From Planctomycetota bacterium (lineage in GTDB: Bacteria > Planctomycetota > UBA1135 > GCA-002686595), in the NCBI GenBank assembly GCA_029259595.1, contig JAJDEW010000014.1, forward strand, positions 1 through 33,692: a stretch of DNA of 33,692 nt, written 5' to 3'. This document shows, piece by piece, positions 1-8,407 of this stretch (positions are counted from its first letter, which is position 1; every line of letters begins with the position of its first letter). The position numbers were made by a program, and so were the translations under genes. Under the pieces are notes generated by a model. It made no database searches, was not told the origin of the DNA, and worked only from the letters and a program-made list of their open reading frames with translations.

Positions 1-75
1 GCGCGCTGCACGCGTCCGGAAAGCCCGGCCGGCACACGAAAGCCTCGCCGAATCGACCGATTCGCCTGCGTTCTC
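1..75 (+). repeat. Intergenic repeat, plus-strand copy, cut by the window edge
   Basis: Bases 1-50 match 33184-33233 at 49 of 50 positions; the only difference is A versus G at base 40. After a diverged stretch, bases 60-70 again match 33243-33253 exactly. The right-hand copy is preceded by a hairpin and a GCTAGC tract at a gene's stop codon. By analogy, the missing upstream part of this copy probably lies left of the window, at the end of a plus-strand gene. The sequence is GC-rich with several short self-complementary CCGG/GCCGGC blocks, so a folded RNA or DNA structure is plausible. No coding sequence is seen here. Confidence 0.85.
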
Positions 76-144
76 GCGCACCCGCCGGGCCTCCCGGTCA
101 CATGCATCGCATCCGAAGCACTTTTCCATCAGGCTGCTAGCGCT
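68..144 (-). repeat. Intergenic repeat, inverted diverged copy at the S41 gene end
   Basis: Read on the minus strand from base 144, this stretch aligns with 33153 onward. The first 13 bases are identical (AGCGCTAGCAGCC). A GATG-AAAAGT core follows, and then, after a one-base shift, about 20 of 27 matches through the TGCA, CCGG and GCCCGG blocks. It contains the TAG stop codon (137-139) of the S41 peptidase gene. Together with the plus-strand copy at 1-75 it forms a head-to-head pair, as expected if each of two convergent genes carries one copy at its 3' end. Confidence 0.7.
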
Positions 145-1747
145 GCGTCGGCTCGATCGGAACAGCCAGCGCCGCTTCCAGCACCGGATCCGCCCCCGTC
201 AACCCGTCGTACGACGTCGGCGCCACCTCGAGGTCGGGCAGGACCCCCGGCGGGTCTTCGTCGCTGAGCATCCGGAAGTGCTTGGTCGAGTAGAAGACGC
301 GCAGACCGCTCTTCGGGAGCCGGAAGGTGCGCACTTCCCCGTAGCTGTTGGGCTTGCCGCCGGTGGGTTGGCCGACGAGGACGGCGCCGGCGTCGTGGCG
401 GAGCTGCTGGGCGTTCATCATGCCCGAGCTGTAGGTGCGCGGACCGATGAGGGCGACGAGGCTTCCGGGGCGACCGAGTCGCGGGTGCGCGGTCAGTCGG
501 GGGAGCTGGCTCGACAGGACGGCCGAGTTGCCGCCGGAGTTGTTGCGCAGGTCGATCACGAGGCGCTCGCAGGCGCCCGCCTCGAAGGCGGCCAGAACTT
601 CGCCGAAGAAGGGCGCGAACGGGGAGGCCGGGTCCTCCGCACAGCGGTTGTAGGCGAGGTAGAGCGCGGGCCCCTCGTCGAGCGTGCGGAACCAGTAGTT
701 GCGCGAGGTCGAGGTTCGAAAGAGCGGCACGGGATCGACGGCGGGGTCGGGCGCCGTGAGCCACGTGCCGCCGCTGCGCGCGGACAAGGTCGTCGTGACC
801 TCGTCGCCGTCGAACGCAACCGTCAACGGCAGCCGCTCGGGATCGTCCAGCGCCCCTAGGGCGTGCAAGAGGCGCGGGATTGCGAGCCGCCCGGGCACCT
901 GGACGCTGCGCCAGGCCTCGTTCTCGGCGGCGAAGGTCGTGCTCACGCGCGCGGCGGCCGTGGCCACGTCGAGCTCTCCGACGCGCACCAGCTCGCCCCC
1001 CAGAAGTTCGGAGAAGTCCTCGTGCACCGCCGTGACGAACAGTCCGTCCGCGAACCACGTCAGGGCGACGGGCACCGCGCTGAAGCCCGGCATCACGTTC
1101 CAGTCCAGACCCGTGTGCGCGTCGCCGACGCGCGCTGCCAGGCGTGCGAGCGCGATGACGCGCCCGAAGACGTCCAGCCCGGGGAGCTCGGCCGCGAGCG
1201 CCTTGGCGGTGGCGTTCCATTCGTCCGCGCTCACCGTGTGAAAGGGATCGACGTGCAACGCGGGCAGCCGGCGCTGCAGCGTCCCCAGATCCTCCAACCA
1301 GTCCGCGAGCGAGAGCGTCGTGAGGTCGACCGTCTCGCGCGGACCGTCGTCTTCGAGCGGAGGCACCTCGCGCGTGATCCGTTCGCCGACGACATCGACC
1401 GACAGTGCGAGCCCCTTCACCGTGCCCTCGAAGGCTTCGCCCGCGACGGTGGCCGAGAACACCATGCCGATGCCCATCATGCTCGTCCGGAACTCGAGCA
1501 CCTTCTCCGTAGCGTCGAACGAAGCTCGGGCCGGCGCGATCGGGTTGTCGGCGATGACGAGCTCGGCCTGCACCGCGTCCGCGAGCGGCCGCAGGATCAG
1601 TCGGAAGTCCGCGCCCTCCGCGGGGAGCAGGGGCGTGTCGCCGGACACGCGTCCCTTCCACACGCCGGTAAGCTCGTCCAGGGATGTCTGGGCCACGGGG
1701 ACGGGGGCCAGCGCGAGGATGCACAGGACGGCGACGAGGACGTTCAT
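137..1747 (-). CDS. S41-family (C-terminal processing-type) serine peptidase, secreted
   Basis: The 536-residue protein begins with a signal peptide (about residues 1-19, hydrophobic core ending PVPVAQ). A beta-rich N-terminal domain follows (about 20-140). The C-terminal half is a tail-specific-protease fold. Visible S41 marks are LVIDLRNNSGG, the nucleophile region TYSSGMMNA (probable nucleophile Ser440) and VGQPTGGKPNSYGE. It is probably a periplasmic or surface peptidase; no PDZ domain is obvious. The frame stays open upstream, but the ATG at 1747 is chosen because it starts the signal peptide and overlaps the stop of the upstream glycosyltransferase as ATGA (1744-1747), implying translational coupling. 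The TAG stop lies inside a copy of the intergenic repeat. Substrate unknown. Confidence 0.85.
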   Translation of the reverse strand: MNVLVAVLCILALAPVPVAQTSLDELTGVWKGRVSGDTPLLPAEGADFRLILRPLADAVQAELVIADNPIAPARASFDATEKVLEFRTSMMGIGMVFSATVAGEAFEGTVKGLALSVDVVGERITREVPPLEDDGPRETVDLTTLSLADWLEDLGTLQRRLPALHVDPFHTVSADEWNATAKALAAELPGLDVFGRVIALARLAARVGDAHTGLDWNVMPGFSAVPVALTWFADGLFVTAVHEDFSELLGGELVRVGELDVATAAARVSTTFAAENEAWRSVQVPGRLAIPRLLHALGALDDPERLPLTVAFDGDEVTTTLSARSGGTWLTAPDPAVDPVPLFRTSTSRNYWFRTLDEGPALYLAYNRCAEDPASPFAPFFGEVLAAFEAGACERLVIDLRNNSGGNSAVLSSQLPRLTAHPRLGRPGSLVALIGPRTYSSGMMNAQQLRHDAGAVLVGQPTGGKPNSYGEVRTFRLPKSGLRVFYSTKHFRMLSDEDPPGVLPDLEVAPTSYDGLTGADPVLEAALAVPIEPTQR

Positions 1748-2787
1748 GTTCGTTGGGGCTCGTTGGCGGTCGCGACCTCGCGCAGGAAGGCGGCGATGCG
1801 GTCGGCGACGACCGGATAAGTGTAGGTGGCCGCGACGGATTCGCGCGCCGCACGACCGTACGCGCGGCGGCGGTCGGGGTTTTCGAGCAAGTCGACCAGC
1901 TCGTGCTCCCACTCCTCCGCGTTGGCCGCGAGAGCGCCGTCGTGGCCGGCCTGGACCACCGTCGCGTTCATCCCGACCGGTGACGCCACGCAGGCGAGTC
2001 CGGCGGCCATCGACTGCAGCAGCTTGTAGGCGCACTTGCCGCGGTTCCACGGATCGTCCCGCAGCGGCATGACCGCCACGTCGAGTCGCGCCAGCTCGGC
2101 CTCCTGGGTCGCGAGCCGCCATGGGACGTGCCGCACGTCGAGCTGCGTGCGTTCGACGGCGTCGGGCGCGAGCGGAGCATCCGCGATGACGACCAGCTCG
2201 AACGGCGTCCGCGCCTGCACGCGCGCGAGCGCGGGCAAGAGCGCCTCGAGCTCGCCCAGGTTGCCGCGCGCGCCGATCCAGCCGACCCGCGGCACGCCCG
2301 TCCCGGATCCGTGCTCGCGCGCGGGCACCGGAAAGGACACCGCCGAAGGGGCGACGAGAAGCGGCCGCTCGTGCGAGCCCAGCGCGGCGCGCGCGAGCCC
2401 GGCCAGGTGCTCGTTGCCCGCGATCACCGCCGACGCCTGCACGAGCGCGCGCCGAAAGCGCCGCGCCCGATCCGCCGACCCGTGCGAGCCGCTCCGCGGC
2501 CGCTGCCGCAGCGACACGGCGTCGTCGAAGTCGAAGACCACCGGCCGCCCGAGCCGCCGCCAGCGCCAGGCTTCGAGCGCGCTCGCGAGCTTCTTCTGAA
2601 TCAGGACCAGATCGGCCGCGCGCGCGTCGCGCCGCAACGCGCGCCGCGCCGAGCGGCCATGCGGATACGGCGCAAGCGTCACCCGCACGCCGCGAGCCGC
2701 CAGGTGCGGCGCGAGCTCGATCACCCGCACCCGCGACGACGCCAACTGAGCGTCGAGGTACACGGCCAGGAGGCGGAGTTCGTTCAC
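1744..2787 (-). CDS. Glycosyltransferase, GT4-like (GT-B fold)
   Basis: The 347-residue protein resembles family-4 glycosyltransferases. It has an N-terminal Rossmann half with ASSRVRVIELAPHLAARG and the VVFDFDDAVS motif seen in many GT4 enzymes. The C-terminal half has GWIGARGNLGEL, a DVAVMPLRDDPWNRGK segment and an LLQSMAAGLACVAS helix, where the nucleotide-sugar-binding region of GT4 enzymes normally lies. It would transfer a sugar from an activated donor, probably in the cytoplasm during surface-polysaccharide synthesis; donor and acceptor cannot be read from sequence. The start is GTG (2785-2787). It overlaps the S41 gene by 4 bp, so the two are probably one transcript. It is divergent from the gene at 3060 across 272 bp in which I see no gene. 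Confidence 0.82.
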   Translation of the reverse strand: MNELRLLAVYLDAQLASSRVRVIELAPHLAARGVRVTLAPYPHGRSARRALRRDARAADLVLIQKKLASALEAWRWRRLGRPVVFDFDDAVSLRQRPRSGSHGSADRARRFRRALVQASAVIAGNEHLAGLARAALGSHERPLLVAPSAVSFPVPAREHGSGTGVPRVGWIGARGNLGELEALLPALARVQARTPFELVVIADAPLAPDAVERTQLDVRHVPWRLATQEAELARLDVAVMPLRDDPWNRGKCAYKLLQSMAAGLACVASPVGMNATVVQAGHDGALAANAEEWEHELVDLLENPDRRRAYGRAARESVAATYTYPVVADRIAAFLREVATANEPQRT

Positions 2788-3059
2788 CGGGCAGGGGCCT
2801 CCAGGGCTCGGCGCGGATGCGCGCGGGCCGCGCCGCCTGCTCCGGTTCGCTGGTCGAACGAGGGGCGGAGCAGGGGGACGCTCGCGAACAGGGAATCAGG
2901 AAGCGGGGTGGACACCGGGGCGGTCAATGTAGGCTGGAAGAGAGGTAGGGCAAGGACGCCGTCCGACCGAGTCACGAGGCGGTTCGCCCTGGCTCGATTC
3001 CTCGACGCCACGAGCGCGGACGAGCCTCTCGTTCCCTGTTTCGATTCGGATCTCCGACC

Positions 3060-4100
3060 ATGATTTTCGCTCCCCTCGTCGCCCTCATTCTCGCCGCCAC
3101 GCCTCAGGACAAGACCTCTGCCGAATGGGTGGAAGAGCTCGCCGGCGAGAACGCGTCGATCGCGAAGGCGGCGCTCGTCCTCCTGCCGGTGTCGGAGACG
3201 TTGTCGCCGCTCACCGCCTGCATCCGCGAGGCGGCGCCCGAGCACGCCTGGCGCGCGGGCGAGGTCGTGCGCATTCTCGTCCCCCAGGTGAAGAGCCGCA
3301 ACCTCGCGGAGCTGGCCCTCGACCTGACGGCGGTCGTCCTCGACGCCGACCGCGCGACCCCGAATCGCGAGGTGGCGGCGCTCGCATTGCGCGACTTCGG
3401 CCGAGCGGCCAAGGCCTGTTGCAAGGACCTCGCCCGCTTCCTGGCCGAGAGCCCGGACGCCTCCACGGGCCTCGCAGCGACCCTCGGGTGTGCGGGAATC
3501 GGCGAAGAGGCGGTGAAGCGTCTGCAGAAGAACCTCGCGAAGGAAGGGCTCATGAAGACGGTCTGGGCCGCGAGTGCGATCGCCTGCGCCGGCGAACAGG
3601 GGCGTGGCGCGAAGAGGCGTCTCGCCGACGCCATCGAAGAGGAGGAGTCGTTGTCGGCCTTCCTGGCCTGTCGCGCCGTCGCCGTGGCGTTGGCCGAGGT
3701 CACCGACGCGGAGAAGGCGCGCGAGGCGCTCGCGGAACAGAGCGCGAACCTGAAGGGCAAGATCTGGCGTGGTGGCGAGGGCCTGAACTTCGGTGGCATC
3801 ATGCCGATCGACGTCAAAGCCTTTATCGCGTTCTACGCCGCCGAGGCGAAGGACCACGCCGTCGATCGGTCCGCGCTCACCCTGCCGGAGAGCTTCGACG
3901 CTCCCCTGAGCGGTGGTCCGTTCACGCTCGGTGACGGTGTCCAGTGCCTGGCGGCGCACCTGACGCGCAAGTTGATCGAGCTCGACCGACGGCTCGCGGG
4001 CGAGGGCTTCGCGTCCTGGAGCGAGTGGAACGAAGCGGTCGGACCGAGCGTGGAGCTGGCGAAGTTCCTGATCCGGCTGGACGCCCACGTACCGCGCTGA
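3060..4100 (+). CDS. Exported protein with HEAT-like helical repeats, function unknown
   Basis: The 346-residue protein starts with a short hydrophobic signal-like segment (MIFAPLVALILAAT, about residues 1-15). The rest is almost wholly alpha-helical and Ala/Leu/Glu-rich, with helix pairs of about 35-40 residues such as NREVAALALRDFGRAAKACC and LSAFLACRAVAVALAEVTDA, which look like degenerate HEAT repeats. Such repeats normally serve as protein-binding scaffolds; I recognise no catalytic motif. The ATG is preceded by CTCCGACC with no Shine-Dalgarno sequence, and it opens the signal-like segment. It is convergent with the kinase gene at 4147-4893 (46 bp apart). An open frame on the opposite strand (2784-4088) is rejected because it lacks a recognisable fold. 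Confidence 0.75.
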   Translation: MIFAPLVALILAATPQDKTSAEWVEELAGENASIAKAALVLLPVSETLSPLTACIREAAPEHAWRAGEVVRILVPQVKSRNLAELALDLTAVVLDADRATPNREVAALALRDFGRAAKACCKDLARFLAESPDASTGLAATLGCAGIGEEAVKRLQKNLAKEGLMKTVWAASAIACAGEQGRGAKRRLADAIEEEESLSAFLACRAVAVALAEVTDAEKAREALAEQSANLKGKIWRGGEGLNFGGIMPIDVKAFIAFYAAEAKDHAVDRSALTLPESFDAPLSGGPFTLGDGVQCLAAHLTRKLIELDRRLAGEGFASWSEWNEAVGPSVELAKFLIRLDAHVPR

Positions 4101-4146
4101 CGCCGCCTTTCTGGCGCTCGGTCACACAAGCGGTGCGGGACCGCGC

Positions 4147-4893
4147 TCAACCCGACTCCGGAGGCGTTTCGTCGTCGAACGCGCGCTTCCAGGCATCGGC
4201 CTGGGTGACGACGCGGCTCCAGGCTTCGTCCGGGTCGTAGGAGAGCTCGGCGGTCGCGAGGAAGCGCTCGAACAGGGCGCGCGACTCGGGCGCGCGTTCG
4301 AGCGCCAGGAGGGTGCGCGCCCACCAGCGTTCCCACAGCGCGCGCGGGCGCCAGTTCCGCAGCGCGTGGCTGATGCCGTCGAGGTCGAGCAGCACCCAGC
4401 GCTCCCCGTCCCACAGGGCGTTGCCCGGGTGCAAATCGAAGTGGCGGACGCGGCGGCGAACGAGCTCGGCCAGGAAGCGCGGCCAGGCTGCGACGGCTGC
4501 GGCGTCGTGGCCGAAGAGCTCGGGCAAGGTGCGGCCCACGACGAACTCGGAGACGAGGCAGCTCGCGACCCTGCGGCCGTCGTGGCGGCGCTCGAGCGCG
4601 GCGCACGGCGGGGGGCTCGGAACGGGGAGGAGCTTCTCCCACAGCTCGGCGCAGCGCTGGGCCGGGGACGGACGCAGGCGATCGCGCAGGCGGGCCTTCC
4701 CGCCGTAGAACTTGAGCACGAGCCCTTCGCGTCCGAACACGCGCCCGCGCTTCAGGATCGTCGCGTCCGGGACCGACCCCGTTGCGGTCCAGGCCGCGAG
4801 CGCGGCCTCCAACCAGTCCGGCAAGGGGCCGTAGGCCAGACCTTCGAAGGGGCCGACCCGCACCGGGGCCGGCGTGAGCTCGGATGCCGCCAT
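4147..4893 (-). CDS. Kdo/WaaP-type lipopolysaccharide kinase-like protein
   Basis: The 248-residue protein has protein-kinase-like marks of the Kdo/WaaP (InaA) group. These are VLKFYGGKA, which carries the likely ATP-binding lysine (near residue 55-60), the catalytic loop HFDLHPGNALW (H151, D153, N158) and the metal-binding LLDLDG (D170, D172). Members phosphorylate sugars of the LPS inner core in the cytoplasm using ATP; the acceptor here is inferred, not seen. The frame is open far upstream, but that extension is arginine-rich and without domain character. The ATG at 4891-4893 is chosen because MAASEL leads into the domain. It is divergent from the sulfatase-fold gene (111 bp) and close to a WaaG-like glycosyltransferase, which fits an LPS-core role. 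Confidence 0.72.
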   Translation of the reverse strand: MAASELTPAPVRVGPFEGLAYGPLPDWLEAALAAWTATGSVPDATILKRGRVFGREGLVLKFYGGKARLRDRLRPSPAQRCAELWEKLLPVPSPPPCAALERRHDGRRVASCLVSEFVVGRTLPELFGHDAAAVAAWPRFLAELVRRRVRHFDLHPGNALWDGERWVLLDLDGISHALRNWRPRALWERWWARTLLALERAPESRALFERFLATAELSYDPDEAWSRVVTQADAWKRAFDDETPPESG

Positions 4894-5004
4894 CGTGGCG
4901 CGCGAGGATAGCGGACCGAGAGGCGAGCGTCGTCGCCCCCGTCGCACGACTTCCGCGGGCACCGACTGGGACCCGTGCGCTCGGCACCGTAGGTTGTCGC
5001 GGTC

Positions 5005-6390
5005 ATGAACCGTATCGCTCGTCCGTCGCCCGGGCTCGTCCCCGGACTCGTGCTCTTCGCCCTCACCCTGGCTTGCTCGCGCGCGGACGAAGTCGTCTGG
5101 GCTCGGACCGGGGGGCCTGCGCCTACCGCGACGGCCGCGGCCGACGCGCCCGACATCCTGGTCGTCCTGATCGACACGCTGCGGCCCGATCACCTGTCGT
5201 GCTATGGCTACGCGCGCGAGACGAGCCCGTTCCTCGATCGCTGGGCCGAGGACGCCGCGCTCTACGAAGCGGCCTACACCCACGGCACGCACACGCGCAT
5301 CGCCGTCGCCTCGCTCTTCAGCGGGACGTTGCCGACGGTGCACCGCGTGCGACGCGTCGATCTCGCGAGCCCGGAATCCTTCGAAGAGGGCAAGACGGAC
5401 GGCTTCGCGACCTCGCTCGAGAGCTGGGCGGAGAGCTTGCTCGCCGCCGGCTACGAGACCTGGGGCCTGTCGTCCAACCCGAACGTATCGGACGACTTCG
5501 GCTTCACGCAGGGCTTCACGCGCTTCTGGCAGACGAACTCGCGCGACGGCGTGCACATGCTCGAGACCTTCCTCTCCGCCTGGAAGGAGCGCGAGGCGGC
5601 GCGGCCCGATCGGCCGCTCTTCGCGTACGTGCACTTCATGGATCCGCACAATCCGTACGAGCCGCCCGAGCCCTTCGACGAGGCCTTCGAAGTGCCGCAC
5701 GGGGAGCGCGTGTACAAGAACGGACCGCTGGAGGTCTCCGCGGACGACCTGGCCTTCACGATGTCGCAGTACGACGGGGAGATCCTGTACCTCGACGGGC
5801 TCCTGCAGCGACTGCTTTCGACCTGGGAGGCGGAGGGGACGCGCGAGCGGGCGACGGTCGTGCTGTCGGACCACGGCGACGAGTTCCAGGAGCACGGCGG
5901 CATGGGCCATGGGATGACGGTCTACGAGGAGCTCGCCCGCACGCTCTTGCTCGCGAAGGGCCCGGGCGTCGAATCCGGACGCTACGAGGCGCCGGTGGCG
6001 CATGTCGACGTGCACCGGCTCGTCCTCGACTGGGCCGGAGCCGTGAGCCCGGAGGTCGCACGCGGGCGCCCGTGGGAGGCTTGGGGCGACGGCGCGGCCC
6101 TGCTGTACACCGAGTCGCGTCCCGGTGACGTGGCCCTGCGTTCGGGCTCGCGCACGCTGGTCTTCCCGCGCGACGATTTCTCCGCGGCGCGCTACTACGA
6201 GCGCGCACACGACCCGCGCGAGCAGGCGGCACTGACGGACGCCGCCGGGCTGGCCGAGCTGCGCCGCGTGCTCGAGGCCATGGTGGGAGGCGACGCTGCC
6301 ACGGCGGAACGCCTCGGAACTCCGGCTCGCAAGCTGCCGGCCGACGCCTCGGTCGAAGAATTGCGCGCGCTCGGCTACCTCGGGGACTGA
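5005..6390 (+). CDS. Sulfatase/alkaline-phosphatase-superfamily lipoprotein with Thr at the nucleophile position
   Basis: The 461-residue protein has a lipoprotein signal (LTLAC lipobox, Cys near residue 24). The sulfatase-like fold begins at DILVVLIDTLRPDH (metal-ligand candidates D50, D57) and includes LSCYGYARETSPFLD. The second metal cluster is DHGDEFQEHGGMGHG (D289, H290). The C-terminus EELRALGYLGD is typical of sulfatase-like proteins. At the position where classical sulfatases carry the formylglycine Cys/Ser, the aligned residue is Thr97 (HTRIAVASLFSG). That suits the branch of the superfamily using Thr, such as phosphoethanolamine- or phosphoglycerol-transferase-like enzymes, rather than a formylglycine sulfatase. 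The product would be lipid-anchored and act on an envelope or extracellular ester. Its end overlaps the convergent glycosyltransferase gene by 16 bp. Confidence 0.8.
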   Translation: MNRIARPSPGLVPGLVLFALTLACSRADEVVWARTGGPAPTATAAADAPDILVVLIDTLRPDHLSCYGYARETSPFLDRWAEDAALYEAAYTHGTHTRIAVASLFSGTLPTVHRVRRVDLASPESFEEGKTDGFATSLESWAESLLAAGYETWGLSSNPNVSDDFGFTQGFTRFWQTNSRDGVHMLETFLSAWKEREAARPDRPLFAYVHFMDPHNPYEPPEPFDEAFEVPHGERVYKNGPLEVSADDLAFTMSQYDGEILYLDGLLQRLLSTWEAEGTRERATVVLSDHGDEFQEHGGMGHGMTVYEELARTLLLAKGPGVESGRYEAPVAHVDVHRLVLDWAGAVSPEVARGRPWEAWGDGAALLYTESRPGDVALRSGSRTLVFPRDDFSAARYYERAHDPREQAALTDAAGLAELRRVLEAMVGGDAATAERLGTPARKLPADASVEELRALGYLGD

Positions 6391-7517
6391 AGCGCGCGTT
6401 CCGCGCGCGTGAGCTCGAGCAGCTCTTCGACGCGCGCGAGCTTCGTTTCGATGCCGTGCTGCTCCGCCAGCGTCCGCGCCGCGGCGGCGGCCGCGCGGCG
6501 GGGTTCGACGTCGACGAACGCGTCCAGAGCGGCGGCCAGGGCCTCGGGCTCGACCTCGTCCAGGACCCGACCCTCGACGCCGTCCGTGATCAGCTCGCCG
6601 CCGCCGTTGGCGGCGCTCGTCACGGTCGGGAGCCCGCTCGCGAGGGCCTCGAGCGTCGAGTTGGCGAACGGGTCATAACGCGTCGGCAGGGCGTAGAGGT
6701 CGGCGGCGGCGAAGCAGACCTCGGCGTCGCGCCGCCCGCCGAGAAAGCGCACACGCTCCGCGAGCCCGAGCCGCTCGGCCAGCGCTTCGTAGCGGCCGCG
6801 CGCCGAGTCGTAGCCGACGACCATGAGGCGCGCCCGCGCACGCTGCGCGAAGAGCGGGCGGCAGGCCGCGAGCAGGACATCGAGGCCCTTGCGCTCGTAG
6901 CCGGTTCCCAAAAAGAGCACGACCTCTTCGTCCGCGCTCCAGCCGAGCGACGCACGCAGCGCACGGCCGGCTTCGGCGTGCCGGCGCGGATGGAAGCGCT
7001 CGAGGTCGACGCCGTTGTAGACGACCTCGATGCGTTCGACCGGAAAGGCGAAGCGCCGCACGACGTCGTCGCGGACCATGGCCGAATTCGTGATGACGCG
7101 CCGCGTCGCGTCGGGACGCAGCGCACGCTCCTCGATCGCCAGGATCGCGCGGTCCTTGGGGCGCAAGCGCGCGTCGGCGCCCCCGCTGCGGCGTTCGAGA
7201 AAGCTCGCGTGGCACCCGCCGCCGAGCCGGATGAGGTCGTGTGCGTCGGTGCGACCGAGTGCGAAGACCAGTTCGTAGTCCGCCCGGGCGACGTGGGACG
7301 CGACCGCCTGCGCGAAGCTCTTGATGCGCCAGGCCGCCCCGACGGAGAGGGGCCGCAAGGTCCGGAAGCGGACGCGCGGATCGGGCGCCTGCTCGTGCGA
7401 GCGGCAGAGGATCGTGACGTCGTGACCGCGCTCGGCGAGCCGCTTCGCGAGGTGGTCGAGGAAGCGCTCGGTGCCGCCGGTGCGCGCGTGGCGCATGTGC
7501 ACCAGGGCGAGCTTCAT
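6375..7517 (-). CDS. WaaG-like glycosyltransferase (GT4)
   Basis: The 380-residue protein matches the organisation of LPS core glucosyltransferase I (WaaG/RfaG). The N-terminus is LALVHMRHARTGGTERFLDHL. The acceptor domain contains RLGGGCHASFLERR. NGVDLERFHP marks the domain junction, LFLGTGYERKGLDVLL the donor domain, and RYDPFANSTLEALASGLPTV the donor-binding E-x7-E region. It probably adds a hexose from a UDP-sugar to the LPS inner core at the inner membrane face. The ATG at 7515-7517 overlaps the stop of the upstream lipoprotein gene as ATGA, implying translational coupling. The 3' end overlaps the sulfatase-fold gene. Family assignment is good; exact sugar and linkage are inferred. Confidence 0.83.
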   Translation of the reverse strand: MKLALVHMRHARTGGTERFLDHLAKRLAERGHDVTILCRSHEQAPDPRVRFRTLRPLSVGAAWRIKSFAQAVASHVARADYELVFALGRTDAHDLIRLGGGCHASFLERRSGGADARLRPKDRAILAIEERALRPDATRRVITNSAMVRDDVVRRFAFPVERIEVVYNGVDLERFHPRRHAEAGRALRASLGWSADEEVVLFLGTGYERKGLDVLLAACRPLFAQRARARLMVVGYDSARGRYEALAERLGLAERVRFLGGRRDAEVCFAAADLYALPTRYDPFANSTLEALASGLPTVTSAANGGGELITDGVEGRVLDEVEPEALAAALDAFVDVEPRRAAAAAARTLAEQHGIETKLARVEELLELTRAERALQSPR

Positions 7518-8239
7518 CGTCCCAGGAGCCGTGCGAGCTTGCGCGCCTCGTCCTGACGCGCTCCGATGGGACCGTCGGCGAGATAGGTCACGGGGACGCC
7601 CGCGCGGCGCGAGAGCGCCTCGGCCGCGCGCGTGCGTGGCCATGCGGTCGTCGGCGTCACCTCGAAGTCGCGCGCGTCGGCCTGGCCGTCCCAGGTGTCG
7701 ATGCGCAGGACTTGGAGGAGGAAGGGGATGACCTCGCTGCGGCCGGCGTCCAGGGCCGAGCAGGCGCACTCGACGCGCACCTCGAGGTCCGGGTGCGGCG
7801 CGGGACCGCTCGCGAGTGCGGCCAGGCGCGGGGCGTAGCGCGCGAGCCGCGCGCTGCGGCCGAGCGCGGCCGCAGCGACGACGTCGCCCGCATCGGCCGA
7901 GCGCGCCTCGGCCGGGACGCGCGCCTCCAGGCGTTCGAGCAGGATGGCCTCCGCGCCGCGCGTGCGGCTGCGGCCGAGGACGACGGCGGCGCGGACGGCG
8001 CCTTCGACCGGGCCGGCCAGGGCGTGGCGCAACTCGACCCGTTCCGCGAGCGCGAGCCGCGTCGGGCGCTCGTCGGGCAGCCGCTCGAGGACGAGCTGTT
8101 CGAAGGCAAACGGCGAGCGCGTCAGCCAATCCGTCGGCAGGGCGCGCGGGATGACCTCGGGCGCCGCCGAGCGGCAACCGAGCGCGGCGAGGCCCGAGAC
8201 GAGGACGAGGACGAGGAGCAGGAACCGGGGAGGGCGCAC
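7514..8239 (-). CDS. Lipoprotein with HEAT-like helical repeats, function unknown
   Basis: The 241-residue protein starts with a lipoprotein signal (LLLVLVLVSGLAALGC, lipidated Cys near residue 22). The mature part is helical, Ala/Arg/Leu-rich and arranged in repeats of about 30-40 residues (for example VRAAVVLGRSRTRGAEAILL and VRVECACSALDAGRSEVIPF). It resembles a small HEAT-type scaffold. I see no enzyme motif. The start is GTG (8237-8239); an ATG 8 bp further upstream is out of frame. It is translationally coupled to the WaaG-like gene downstream, so it may help envelope polysaccharide assembly or transport, but that is guilt by association. Its promoter must lie in the 168-bp gap shared with the divergent gene at 8408. 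Confidence 0.7.
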   Translation of the reverse strand: MRPPRFLLLVLVLVSGLAALGCRSAAPEVIPRALPTDWLTRSPFAFEQLVLERLPDERPTRLALAERVELRHALAGPVEGAVRAAVVLGRSRTRGAEAILLERLEARVPAEARSADAGDVVAAAALGRSARLARYAPRLAALASGPAPHPDLEVRVECACSALDAGRSEVIPFLLQVLRIDTWDGQADARDFEVTPTTAWPRTRAAEALSRRAGVPVTYLADGPIGARQDEARKLARLLGR

Positions 8240-8407
8240 GGGCGCATCCTAGCCCGCGGCGGGCCGACCGCGAGGGCCGACCTCCTGGGGCGTGCGAAGT
8301 CCGGGGGATTTTCGCGTCACCTTCGCGGCCCCGGCCGGTCCTTCGGGCGCGCCGGGCCGATCGTCGGTCCGCACTCTCGTCTCGGACCCTTGAACGCAAC
8401 GACTTCC

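Noticed and set aside
129..1853. 574-residue open frame on the minus strand
   Set aside because: Arg/Ala/Pro-rich product with no signal or domain; it is the wrong-frame shadow of the S41 peptidase, common in GC-rich DNA.
2784..4088. 434-residue open frame on the minus strand opposite the HEAT-like gene
   Set aside because: No recognisable domain. The plus-strand product has a signal segment and orderly helix pairs.
4101..4146. Hairpin GCGGT/ACCGC (4130-4144) as a terminator between convergent genes
   Set aside because: Only a 5-bp stem with no T-run; too weak to call.
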